A DNA stretch of 18,642 nt from the NCBI GenBank assembly GCA_016291995.1, contig JAEEZV010000004.1:1-18642 (forward strand). The letters are read 5' to 3'. The first letter of the stretch is position 1, and each line of letters opens with the position of its first letter. The translations under genes were made by a program, and so were the position numbers. Below are positions 1-6,312 of the stretch, piece by piece. The DNA is from Caryophanales bacterium. Its GTDB lineage: Bacteria > Bacillota_I > Bacilli_A > RF39 > UBA660. The notes beneath the pieces were generated by a model. It saw only the letters and a list, made by a program, of their open reading frames with translations. It was not told the DNA's origin and searched no databases.

Positions 1-213
1 ATTCAAGCTTTGATAATTATAGATATAAGCATCATTTTGTTATTCATATTGTTAGCAATACTAGATAGACCTTATCAGACTTGGGATTATAATATTACCG
101 AATGGGCTATATTAGGAACATTCTATCAAGCTTTTGAATGGATATTTATGAGATTAGCGCCTATTGGTGTAATAGTATTAACTACTATAATATTAATTAA
201 AAAAAATAAATGA
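1..213 (+). CDS. C-terminal end of a small membrane protein (5' end outside window)
   Basis: The reading frame is open from the first base and ends at TGA 211-213, so this is most likely the tail of a gene that starts upstream; a TTG at base 10 could start a 67-residue form, but I see no ribosome binding site for it. The visible protein has two hydrophobic stretches separated by a polar, aromatic-rich loop, and ends in a short lysine tail, so a membrane protein with a cytoplasmic C-terminus is likely. I do not recognise the family. It is the only coding frame in the window ending in TGA; the 18 complete genes all use TAA or TAG. A strong hairpin terminator follows 31 bases after the stop. Confidence 0.5.
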   Translation: MQALIIIDISIILLFILLAILDRPYQTWDYNITEWAILGTFYQAFEWIFMRLAPIGVIVLTTIILIKKNK

Positions 214-240
214 TCTTAATATTAAGATATTACAATATAA

Positions 241-332
241 CTTAAAAACACTAGCTAATAGCTAGTGTTTTAATATTCTTCATGGCACCAGTAGTAGTCC
301 ATTGTGAAACTGCTTATATGCAATCAGTTGCT
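241..332 (-). ncRNA. Candidate small RNA, unverified
   Basis: This roughly 90-base minus-strand segment begins seven bases downstream of an extended -10 (TGATATATT, 339-347) and ends in the strong hairpin at 245-271 with its U tract. Between them are two short possible stems, AACTG/CAGTT and ATGG/CCAT. Its middle is visibly richer in G+C than the flanking DNA. A ten-residue minus-strand frame, MDYYWCHEEY (302-270), sits just before the hairpin but lacks a ribosome binding site. The segment matches no RNA family I recognise. A remnant of a decayed gene is an equally fair reading. Confidence 0.25.
245..275. terminator. Intrinsic terminator, nearly symmetrical
   Basis: A perfect 12-bp stem (245-256 with 260-271) closes a 3-base AAT loop. 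The arms are AAAACACTAGCT and AGCTAGTGTTTT. The + strand copy would stop the left-edge membrane gene. Read on the minus strand it is followed by a TTTTTAAG tract, so it can also end a minus-strand transcript from the small RNA candidate beside it. Confidence 0.75.
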
Positions 333-338
333 AAAAGT

Positions 339-347
339 AATATATCA
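339..347 (-). promoter_or_regulatory. Possible extended -10 promoter for the small RNA candidate
   Basis: On the minus strand this reads TGATATATT, a TGn extended -10 with one mismatch to TATAAT. No good -35 is evident. A start near base 332 is predicted from spacing only. Confidence 0.3.
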
Positions 348-386
348 TAAACTATTATTTTAGTAAATTTAAAAATGCTTTTAATT

Positions 387-905
387 TTAATTTTTTTTTA
401 AAATTCTTGCTATTTCATCTTTATGTCTTGGAAGCAAACCTTCTTCATTAGGATTATTTGAATAATAGATTGTTTCTACTAAATGATCTCTTACTTTATC
501 TAAATCGGATGTTTTCCAATGCATTATTGATTTTGTATCATCATCGTCAATTATACAATAATGTTCAATTTCTGGATGCATCTCTAAATACTTGATTATT
601 TCGTCTTCTTTCCACATGGATAAATATGTATTTTCACCTATTTTTCTCTCAACATTAGGAGTCCTTCCAATACATTCAATGTTATATTTCTTAAACATTA
701 CAAATATTTCGTTTATCCATGAACCATCCATTACTTCCAATGTTTCTTCATCAATAGCATCTTTAGAAGCTGCTTCGATTACTATCTTACAATTATTTTC
801 ATTACAAATATCAGCAAGTAATTTGATTTTTCTTTCAATATCTTCCAAGGAATTATAGTGATATGTATCTAATACTCCATCAAAGTCTAAAAAAATCACA
901 TTCAT
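387..905 (-). CDS. HAD-superfamily hydrolase-like protein
   Basis: A 172-residue soluble protein opening with the HAD motif I, FLDFDGVLD, with the nucleophile and acid/base aspartates at D7 and D9. A four-aspartate run, IIDDDD (D120-D123), supplies the distal Mg-binding acidic motif. The layout (short protein, DFDGVL start, late GLLPRHKDEI segment) resembles HAD domains of the Swiss-army-knife RNA-repair type, though that subfamily assignment is tentative. The usual motif II serine region (SSSWR in relatives) reads EAAS here, so activity may be altered. The ATG at 905 is chosen because DFDGV sits near the N-terminus in the family and AGGTCGTGA lies upstream; a GTG at 914 would add three residues but has almost no gap from its AGG. 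It is a single-gene unit between its own promoter and the hairpin further left. The substrate is unknown. Confidence 0.75.
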   Translation of the reverse strand: MNVIFLDFDGVLDTYHYNSLEDIERKIKLLADICNENNCKIVIEAASKDAIDEETLEVMDGSWINEIFVMFKKYNIECIGRTPNVERKIGENTYLSMWKEDEIIKYLEMHPEIEHYCIIDDDDTKSIMHWKTSDLDKVRDHLVETIYYSNNPNEEGLLPRHKDEIARILKKN

Positions 906-933
906 TATTATCACGACCTAATCTTACACATCT

Positions 934-942
934 ATTATAACA
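934..942 (-). promoter_or_regulatory. Extended -10 promoter of the HAD gene
   Basis: On the minus strand this reads TGTTATAAT, a perfect TGn extended -10. The upstream -35 position falls in the tRNA-Trp terminator hairpin and is not consensus. Transcription is predicted to start near 927, leaving a leader of about 20 bases. Confidence 0.65.
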
Positions 943-975
943 AAATAAATTAAAACTCTAACTATAAAGTTAGAG
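943..975 (-). terminator. Intrinsic terminator of tRNA-Trp
   Basis: An 8-bp stem, CTCTAACT (956-963) with AGTTAGAG (968-975), closes an ATAA loop. On the minus strand it is followed by TTTTAATTTATTTTG, so it stops transcripts leaving the tRNA-Trp gene 12 bases away. Confidence 0.7.
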
Positions 976-987
976 CAAATATTCTAC

Positions 988-1061
988 TGGCAGGGGATGA
1001 GAGAATCGAACTCCCAACAGTGGTTTTGGAGACCATTATTATACCATTTAACTAATCCCCT
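988..1061 (-). tRNA. tRNA-Trp (anticodon CCA)
   Basis: The minus strand folds into a cloverleaf. The acceptor is AGGGGAT/ATCCCCT, the D arm GTTA/TAAT, the anticodon loop CTCCAAA with CCA at 34-36, the variable loop has 4 bases, and the T arm is GGGAG/CTCTC with loop TTCGATT. Discriminator G and the 3' CCA are encoded. The top anticodon-stem pair (27-43) is an A-C mismatch. The CCA anticodon reads UGG only, which fits a standard code in which UGA is not tryptophan. It has its own terminator, and a possible promoter lies on the right. Confidence 0.93.
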
Positions 1062-1074
1062 AATTTTGGGTTCA

Positions 1075-1108
1075 TGTATAATTTATCATAAATTTAATAA
1101 ATTATCAA
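1075..1108 (-). promoter_or_regulatory. Probable promoter of tRNA-Trp
   Basis: On the minus strand, TTGATA (1103-1108) is followed after 17 bases by TGATAAATT, an extended -10 with hexamer TAAATT (1080-1085). A second possible -10, TATACA, overlaps at 1075-1080. Either gives a leader of roughly 7-12 bases before the mature tRNA 5' end. Confidence 0.45.
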
Positions 1109-1115
1109 GTATTTA

Positions 1116-1124
1116 TGTTATAAT
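1116..1124 (+). promoter_or_regulatory. Extended -10 promoter of the DUF1292/transglycosylase pair
   Basis: TGTTATAAT is a perfect TGn extended -10. The predicted start, about 1131, coincides with the AGGTGA ribosome binding site (1131-1136), so the leader would be about 11 bases. Confidence 0.7.
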
Positions 1125-1141
1125 TAGAATAGGTGAATGAT

Positions 1142-1378
1142 ATGGATAGCAAACTTGTATTAGATGATAGTGATTTAGATATTGTTGCTAAATGGACTAA
1201 TAAAGGAAATAATTATATAGCATATCAGGATGAATATGGTGTGTTATGTATATCCAAATATATTGATAAAGATAATCATTATGAATTATTAGATATTGAT
1301 GATGATAATGAATGGAAAGCACTAGATAAGTTTCTGGATGAATATTTATTTGGTATGGGGGATGATGAATTTGGCTAA
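1142..1378 (+). CDS. DUF1292-like small acidic protein
   Basis: A 78-residue, strongly acidic soluble protein. The order of features, NYIAYQDEYGVLCISKY in the first half, then ELLDIDDDNEWKALDKFLDEY near the end, fits the DUF1292 family (YrzB-like) of Bacillota, whose function is unknown. The ATG at 1142 lies five bases after AGGTGA and is preferred to a GTG at 1133 that overlaps that site. The last codons overlap the start of the transglycosylase gene, so the two are probably translationally coupled. Family assignment rests on pattern similarity only. Confidence 0.7.
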   Translation: MDSKLVLDDSDLDIVAKWTNKGNNYIAYQDEYGVLCISKYIDKDNHYELLDIDDDNEWKALDKFLDEYLFGMGDDEFG

Positions 1379-2717
1379 AAAATGTTATTTATCATCTATA
1401 AGAGATGGTGCTTATTTATATCAAAGAACCGAAGATGGAAGAGAAGTAGTAATAAGTAGAGATAGGGAAAAGATTACTGATATTTTAATTAAAGTTATCG
1501 ATCACGGTAATTGTATTATTAAGGCATCTGATTTAAAGGATATTGTGGTTATACAGGATGTTGGTAGTAAATCTTTTATATGTATTAAGGATGCTGAAAA
1601 ATTTCTTAATAGTAAGGAATATTACAGTGTAGCTAGAAAGATAGCAAGTGTTGCTGATAAGAATGGCTATATTGATATGGATAAGAGAAATATTGATAAG
1701 ACTAAGAAGAGAAATACTGGTAAGAGTGGTAGGTTAATAAAATATGCAATGATAGCTTTAGCAGGTATTGTTATTGCTGTTGGTTCTAAAAAAGCAATGG
1801 GTAGTAGTAATATAAAAGATCCTATTGTAGTTGAATATGCTACTTTAGCTGAAGCTAATTATGATTTACCTGAAGTGAGGAAAACTCCTTCGGTAGTAGA
1901 AACACCTATTCCTGACGCAGTAAAACCTATTAATGTGGTGGAAAAGGAAACTCCTTCAGTAGAAGTAGTACCAGAGACAGTTGTTATGCCTAGTGCGGAA
2001 ATAAAAGCAGAACCAGAGATGAGCGCGGCATTACCTGAAGAAGATAATAGTACAAAGAAGGTAATGTTAGAGTTTGATGATTTATCGGAGACGGATAAAG
2101 CTTTATTTGCTAAAGAGAATTATTATAATACGATGGTTAAGTATGCTAGTAAATATGGGTTAGATCCTAATTTGGTTTTAAGTATTGCTACGCAAGAAAG
2201 AGGAGTACATTCTGACATGATAGATAATGGTGGAGCTATTGGTCTTATGCAGATGCAATATTCTATATGGGCTGGTAAACCTATTACATATTATGAATTA
2301 AATAGTGAAACTGGTAATTATGAAAGACATAGAATTGATTGTATTACAGATGATATGTTAAAAGATGAGGAATGGAATATAAATCTTGGATGTATGTATT
2401 TACAGGAATGTATGATAACTTCTAAATATAATATTCCTTTAGCTATACAGATGTATAATATGGGATGTGTATCAATAGATAATATTGTTAAAATGTATGC
2501 AAATGACAGTGGAAAGAGTGCTAGTGATATATATAATAATCCTGAGGATATTGGATGGCTTAATTATCGCGATACACAAAAGGGAGATCCTAATTATTTG
2601 GAACATGTTAATGATTGGGCAGATAGTAATTCATTTAATGTAGTAAATGTATTTACTGGTGAAAAGGTATCTATGTCATTTGATAGTTTAAATAATTCTA
2701 ATGGAATGGCAAAATAA
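1365..2717 (+). CDS. Membrane-anchored lytic transglycosylase (SLT-like)
   Basis: A 450-residue protein predicted to cleave peptidoglycan glycan strands outside the membrane. Residues 1-120 form a charged, probably cytoplasmic domain I do not recognise. Residues 124-140 are a single membrane segment with basic residues on its inner side, and about 155-230 is a Pro/Val/Glu-rich linker. Residues 250-420 are a lysozyme-like SLT domain. The likely catalytic glutamate is E278 in IATQERG, followed by GLMQ (293-296), the helix NINLGCMYLQ (338-347) and YNMG (364-367), which matches the family A/YNxG motif. ATG 1365, close behind GGGGG, is the preferred start; ATG 1362 is in frame, and an earlier ATG at 1338 lies deep inside the preceding gene. 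It overlaps that gene by 14 bases and ends at a shared bidirectional terminator. Confidence 0.8.
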   Translation: MNLAKKCYLSSIRDGAYLYQRTEDGREVVISRDREKITDILIKVIDHGNCIIKASDLKDIVVIQDVGSKSFICIKDAEKFLNSKEYYSVARKIASVADKNGYIDMDKRNIDKTKKRNTGKSGRLIKYAMIALAGIVIAVGSKKAMGSSNIKDPIVVEYATLAEANYDLPEVRKTPSVVETPIPDAVKPINVVEKETPSVEVVPETVVMPSAEIKAEPEMSAALPEEDNSTKKVMLEFDDLSETDKALFAKENYYNTMVKYASKYGLDPNLVLSIATQERGVHSDMIDNGGAIGLMQMQYSIWAGKPITYYELNSETGNYERHRIDCITDDMLKDEEWNINLGCMYLQECMITSKYNIPLAIQMYNMGCVSIDNIVKMYANDSGKSASDIYNNPEDIGWLNYRDTQKGDPNYLEHVNDWADSNSFNVVNVFTGEKVSMSFDSLNNSNGMAK

Positions 2718-2742
2718 AAAATTCTCTTTTGAGAATTTTTTT
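2716..2742. terminator. Bidirectional terminator between convergent genes
   Basis: An 11-bp stem (2716-2726 with 2731-2741) closes a TTTT loop, with A-rich and T-rich flanks that give a U tract on either strand. The stop codon of the minus-strand hydrolase (2741-2743) overlaps its right arm, and the transglycosylase stop ends at its left base. Confidence 0.85.
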
Positions 2743-3478
2743 ATATGTTGATTGTTTCTTTTTTCTTTTTTGGCTTTTTTAATAGGAAATTAGTAATAGT
2801 ACTTTTTACTTCTTCTTGTCTTTTACCAGTAAAGCATGCGTGATTAACATTATCAATATTTACTAATATATTAGTAGTTGATTTAACTCTATTATATACT
2901 AAATCAGTTCCTTCTTGCGGTACAACAGTATCTTTATTACCGTGAATTGTTAGGGTAGGACAAGTAATATTGTCTAAGTCATCATGGCAACTACTTACTA
3001 ATTTAGTAAATTCAATCAATGTTGGAATAGGGGTTTTAGCTAATCTTTCAATAAACATACTTGGTTTCATTTGTTTGAATAGTTCTGGCATGCTTTTCAT
3101 TGTTTCACTAATACCTTTTATATCAACTTTATCATCTTTAAAATTAAAATATCTAAAGGCTGGAGCTGCTAGAACTAATTTTTTAACTTCTTTATATTTA
3201 CTAGCAAGATGAGCTGCTATGACACCACCCATACTATGACCAATAACATATATATTTTTATAATTATTTTTAATCAATATTTCTATTTGCTTTTCAGCTT
3301 CTTTTATCCATTCATCATGTGTAACGTTTGCAACAATTGTCTTTTCGTGACCAGGTAATGTAAAAACATATACGTCAAATTTTCTTTTTAATTCTAATTC
3401 GTTATTAAAGTTACCAAAATCATATATTCCACCTACAAAGCCGTGGATAAATAAAACTGCTTTTTTTCTAAAACACAT
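2741..3478 (-). CDS. Alpha/beta hydrolase (carboxylesterase/lipase-like)
   Basis: A 245-residue cytosolic serine hydrolase with a complete catalytic triad. HGF (12-14) supplies the oxyanion-hole region, S82 is the nucleophile in GHSMGG (80-85), D183 lies in HGNKDTVVP and H213 in VNHACF. A cap-like helical region spans about 118-165. The family includes thermostable carboxylesterases and monoacylglycerol lipases; the substrate cannot be read from the sequence. The C-terminus is a lysine-rich tail (234-241). The ATG lies shortly downstream of GGTGATA. It is a stand-alone minus-strand unit with its own extended -10 promoter and a terminator shared with the convergent transglycosylase. Confidence 0.85.
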   Translation of the reverse strand: MCFRKKAVLFIHGFVGGIYDFGNFNNELELKRKFDVYVFTLPGHEKTIVANVTHDEWIKEAEKQIEILIKNNYKNIYVIGHSMGGVIAAHLASKYKEVKKLVLAAPAFRYFNFKDDKVDIKGISETMKSMPELFKQMKPSMFIERLAKTPIPTLIEFTKLVSSCHDDLDNITCPTLTIHGNKDTVVPQEGTDLVYNRVKSTTNILVNIDNVNHACFTGKRQEEVKSTITNFLLKKPKKKKETINI

Positions 3479-3493
3479 ATTATCACCAAATAA

Positions 3494-3502
3494 ATTATAT
3501 CA
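3494..3502 (-). promoter_or_regulatory. Extended -10 promoter of the hydrolase
   Basis: On the minus strand this reads TGATATAAT, a perfect TGn extended -10 without a good -35. The predicted start near 3487 is about nine bases before the ATG, right at the GGTGATA ribosome binding site. Confidence 0.65.
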
Positions 3503-3580
3503 TAGTTTACTATTTTTAAGTATATAATGATTTTATGTGGATAAAAAATGTAAAGTAAAATTAAATAAGTGTCTACTTGA

Positions 3581-3609
3581 TTGTTAATTGTTTTTATGTG
3601 TGTTAGACT
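3581..3609 (+). promoter_or_regulatory. Promoter of the CtpA-like protease
   Basis: TTGTTA (3581-3586), a 17-base spacer, then TAGACT (3604-3609) preceded by TGT, so an extended -10. The predicted start is about 3616, the first base of the GGGAG ribosome binding site. This supports translation starting at 3629 rather than upstream. Confidence 0.55.
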
Positions 3610-3628
3610 ATTCTTGGGAGACTATGAT

Positions 3629-4993
3629 ATGGAAAAGAAAGTAAAGACAAGTAATACAAATAAAAAAATATTAGAATCTAAGAGGATAATTAAGGAAGAA
3701 AAGGAAAAAATTAAATTAGAGAAGAAAGCACTTAGAAAAAAGAAAATAGAAAAATTTAAAAAGACTAAATTTGGATCTTTTGTATATGGTGTTGGATCAA
3801 TATTTAGTGATGATAAAAATAATTATTCTTTTTCAGAAGTATTGGTAATTACGATAATTGCTATTTTACTTGGGGCTTTTGCTTGCTTTTCTATTTTGGC
3901 AATAGTTTTTAAGGGTAGAAATTATTTTAAGTATTCTAAAGATTTAGATAAATTTTATGATGTATATGATACAATTTTAGATAATTATAATGGTGAAGTA
4001 AAGAAAGAAGAACTTGTTGATGCCGCAATAGATGGAATGGTGTCTAGTGTTGGGGATGAATATACGACATATAGTAATATTAAAGATACAGATAGTTTTA
4101 ATGATATGGTTAGTGGTACATACGAAGGCATCGGATGTACGATTATTAAAAAAGATGATGTAATTAGCGTTGTGGAAGTATATGATGGTAGTCCCGCTGA
4201 TAAAGCAGGACTTAAAGCAGAAGATAAGATAATTAGTGTAGATGGGAAAGATGTTAGTGGATATACGGTTGATGAACTTGCTAATTATATTAGAAATGAA
4301 GCTGCTAATAGAATAAAGATGGTTGTTGTACGTGGTGAAGATGAAGTAAATATTAATTTAGTTAGAGGTATGGTAGAATTACCATCAGTAAGTTCTAAAG
4401 TTTTTTATCAAAATGGTAGAACTATTGGATATATTAAAATATCAATATTTTCATCAGTAACTAGTAAGCAATTTAGAGAATGTTTAGAGGATTTAGAAGA
4501 TAGTTATATAGATTCATTAGTTATCGATGTAAGGGGTAATAATGGTGGCTATTTATCATCAGTTACGGAAATAGCTAGTATGTTCGTAGAAAAGGGAGAC
4601 ATCTTATATCAAGTAGAAAAAGATGGTAAGAGAGAAATTACTAAAGATAAGACTACAGAAGCTAGAAATTATCCGATTGCAGTATTAGTTAATTCTGGTA
4701 GTGCTTCAGCATCTGAGATATTAGCTGCAATTATCAAGGAAACTTATGTTGGTGGGTATGTTGTTGGAACTACTACTTATGGTAAAGGAACTGTACAACA
4801 GGTTAAGACATTATCTGATGGAAGTATGGTTAAATATACTACTGAGAATTGGTTAACACCTGATGGAAATTGGATTAATAAAAAAGGAATAGAACCAACA
4901 GATAAAATAAATTTGGATGAAGAATATTATAATAATCCGGTTTTAGAAAATGATACGCAATTGAAAATGGCCTTAAGTTTGGTTAGTAATTAG
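3629..4993 (+). CDS. S41 C-terminal processing protease (CtpA/CtpB-like)
   Basis: A 454-residue membrane-anchored serine protease of the Tsp/CtpA family, which trims C-termini of exported proteins. Residues 1-47 are a very lysine- and glutamate-rich, probably helical cytoplasmic tail, and about 69-95 is one membrane segment. About 102-160 is an N-terminal helical domain, about 165-250 a PDZ domain (YEGIGCTI, GSPADKAGL, KIISVDGKDV), and 264-425 the S41 protease core. The catalytic dyad is S360 in NSGSASASE and K386 in TYGKGTVQQ, with Q390 in the supporting position known from E. coli Tsp. The ATG at 3629 is eight bases after GGGAG. Upstream in-frame start codons lie in the promoter region and are unlikely. 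A terminator overlaps the stop codon, so the gene is monocistronic. The substrate is unknown; wall hydrolases are typical in the family. Confidence 0.92.
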   Translation: MEKKVKTSNTNKKILESKRIIKEEKEKIKLEKKALRKKKIEKFKKTKFGSFVYGVGSIFSDDKNNYSFSEVLVITIIAILLGAFACFSILAIVFKGRNYFKYSKDLDKFYDVYDTILDNYNGEVKKEELVDAAIDGMVSSVGDEYTTYSNIKDTDSFNDMVSGTYEGIGCTIIKKDDVISVVEVYDGSPADKAGLKAEDKIISVDGKDVSGYTVDELANYIRNEAANRIKMVVVRGEDEVNINLVRGMVELPSVSSKVFYQNGRTIGYIKISIFSSVTSKQFRECLEDLEDSYIDSLVIDVRGNNGGYLSSVTEIASMFVEKGDILYQVEKDGKREITKDKTTEARNYPIAVLVNSGSASASEILAAIIKETYVGGYVVGTTTYGKGTVQQVKTLSDGSMVKYTTENWLTPDGNWINKKGIEPTDKINLDEEYYNNPVLENDTQLKMALSLVSN

Positions 4994-5016
4994 CCCAATA
5001 GGGCTTTTTCTTTTTG
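4992..5016 (+). terminator. Terminator of the CtpA-like gene
   Basis: A short GC-rich stem, AGCCC (4992-4996) with GGGCT (5001-5005), closes AATA and is followed by TTTTCTTTTT. The TAG stop codon overlaps the first stem bases. Confidence 0.8.
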
Positions 5017-5047
5017 TATAAATATTATGTAAAGTAGTTGTATTCAT

Positions 5048-5077
5048 TTGGTTTTTCCATTATATATATGTTATAAT
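5048..5077 (+). promoter_or_regulatory. Promoter of the paralogous pair
   Basis: TTGGTT (5048-5053), an 18-base spacer, and TGTTATAAT (5069-5077), a perfect extended -10. The predicted start near 5084 leaves about 26 bases before the ATG at 5110, longer than most leaders in this window. Confidence 0.65.
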
Positions 5078-5109
5078 TATATTGAGATATGATAGTATTT
5101 GGAGGTATT

Positions 5110-5661
5110 ATGAAGAAGTTAGAGTTTGGGTCAAATGAAGATGAAAGATTAAATGCTACATGGGGTGAAATAGAACCATATAATGGTGAATACTTAGATG
5201 TAGTTAATTGTGGTGAGATGAATTTTCTTATAACAAAAGTAGTTGATTCTTATAAAGGACTTGATGGATATATAGATGTAAGAGAAGTTAGTCAAGATTT
5301 TTATAAAGATGGCTCTTATCAAACATATGCGAATAAATTTAAGAATAATCTATGTAAAAGATTAGAAAATTATTTAAATGCTGAAAAAGTTAAACCATTG
5401 CTGGATAAGGAAAGTCCTCTTGAAGTACTTAGAGATGCAGGATTTCCAGCTTATACTAGTCGTCTTCATCAGATATATTCTAATAGTGATGAGTATCCAG
5501 AAGTAGTTACTTCTGTTAGACCAGATGTGTTCCAAAAGTTAGCGGATAGTAAGAAAGTGGGAGTTGGAATGTCAATGTACCATATGCATGAGGAAATAGA
5601 AAGATTACAAAAAGAAATAGATGAATTAAAGAAGGGCAATAGGAAGGGAACAAGCAGATAA
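5110..5661 (+). CDS. Unknown soluble protein, first of a tandem paralogous pair
   Basis: A 183-residue acidic protein of a family I do not recognise, with no signal peptide or membrane segment. It is clearly related to the next gene. Both open with a parallel start (here MKKLEFGSNEDERLNATW), and both carry a central block with LIT, VREV, YANK, LCK, LN, KVK and GF in the same order. Both end in a short charged helix of coiled-coil type (here about 157-176, EEIERLQKEIDELKK). The ATG at 5110 follows GGAGG by four bases, and the alignment with the paralog fixes it over the ATG at 5089. It is cotranscribed with the second copy, one base apart, and possibly with ftsK, since I see no terminator before it. 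No function is proposed. Confidence 0.85.
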   Translation: MKKLEFGSNEDERLNATWGEIEPYNGEYLDVVNCGEMNFLITKVVDSYKGLDGYIDVREVSQDFYKDGSYQTYANKFKNNLCKRLENYLNAEKVKPLLDKESPLEVLRDAGFPAYTSRLHQIYSNSDEYPEVVTSVRPDVFQKLADSKKVGVGMSMYHMHEEIERLQKEIDELKKGNRKGTSR

Positions 5662-5662
5662 A

Positions 5663-6256
5663 ATGAGAGTTGTGGAAATTGGACACAATAGGGAAAGTAA
5701 ATTATCCAACAAATGGGATAAAGATGAGTATAGTAGAATAGATGCATATACAGTAGACTTCTTAGACTTGGTGGCATGTAAAATTCAGGAAGATGAATAT
5801 AATTATCTTATTACATTATTAAAACCAGCAAATAATCCTGATGGAGTGGTCGAAGTAAGACAAGTTGAAGAAGATTATTATCTTAATGGATATCATGTAA
5901 TGTATGCGAATAAAAAAAGAAATGAATTGTGTAAGAAAATTGAAGAATTTTTAAATACTGATAAGGTTAAAACTAGATTAAAAGAAGAAAGAGTATTAGA
6001 TATATTAAAAGGGAATGGCTTTGATGTGAAGAAAAGTCGTTTACCTTTAAATTATCCACTTGTGGATGATGAAAATTTTTATAGTGAACCGGTAACGGAA
6101 ATAGAAGAAACAGTATTTGAAGATTTGTTTAATAGTAAGAGATATAAATATGGGGTAAGTACTTATTCAATGACAAAGGAAATTGAAGGGTTAAAACAAG
6201 AACTTGATAGTTTAAAGAATCCTAAAGTGATGGGAGATAGTTCTAGACATCATTAG
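5663..6256 (+). CDS. Unknown soluble protein, second of a tandem paralogous pair
   Basis: A 197-residue acidic protein paralogous to the preceding one. Its start MRVVEIGHNRESKLSNKW lines up without gaps with the start of the first copy. The conserved core follows (LITLL, VEVRQVEEDYY, YANKKRNELCKK, KVKTRL, GNGF, SRL), and a charged C-terminal helix (about 172-184, TKEIEGLKQELDSLK) ends it. It has a few insertions relative to its sister and a His-His end. The ATG lies one base after the upstream TAA, and the nearest purine-rich site (GGAAGGGA) is too far for good spacing, so translation is probably coupled to the first copy. The two may form a heteromer through the C-terminal helices; that is inference. 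Confidence 0.85.
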   Translation: MRVVEIGHNRESKLSNKWDKDEYSRIDAYTVDFLDLVACKIQEDEYNYLITLLKPANNPDGVVEVRQVEEDYYLNGYHVMYANKKRNELCKKIEEFLNTDKVKTRLKEERVLDILKGNGFDVKKSRLPLNYPLVDDENFYSEPVTEIEETVFEDLFNSKRYKYGVSTYSMTKEIEGLKQELDSLKNPKVMGDSSRHH

Positions 6257-6261
6257 GAATA

Positions 6262-6290
6262 TTTACAAAAAGCCTTAAAAATGCTATAAT
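6262..6290 (+). promoter_or_regulatory. Promoter of ftsK
   Basis: TTTACA (6262-6267), a 17-base spacer and TGCTATAAT (6282-6290): a near-consensus -35 plus a perfect extended -10, the strongest-looking promoter in the window. The predicted start near 6297 is about 16 bases before the ATG. Confidence 0.75.
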
Positions 6291-6312
6291 TTATTATAGG
6301 TGGAGGTATCAA

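Noticed and set aside
283..351. 22-residue + strand frame MAPVVVHCETAYMQSVAKSN plus two residues
   Set aside because: It has no SD or promoter and lies opposite the small RNA candidate; length and context do not support a gene. It might be a remnant.
592..858. 88-residue + strand frame opposite the HAD gene
   Set aside because: The opposite strand has clear HAD motifs, promoter and SD; this frame has none.
5469..5777. 102-residue minus-strand frame across the paralog junction
   Set aside because: It runs antisense to two genes supported by their mutual homology.
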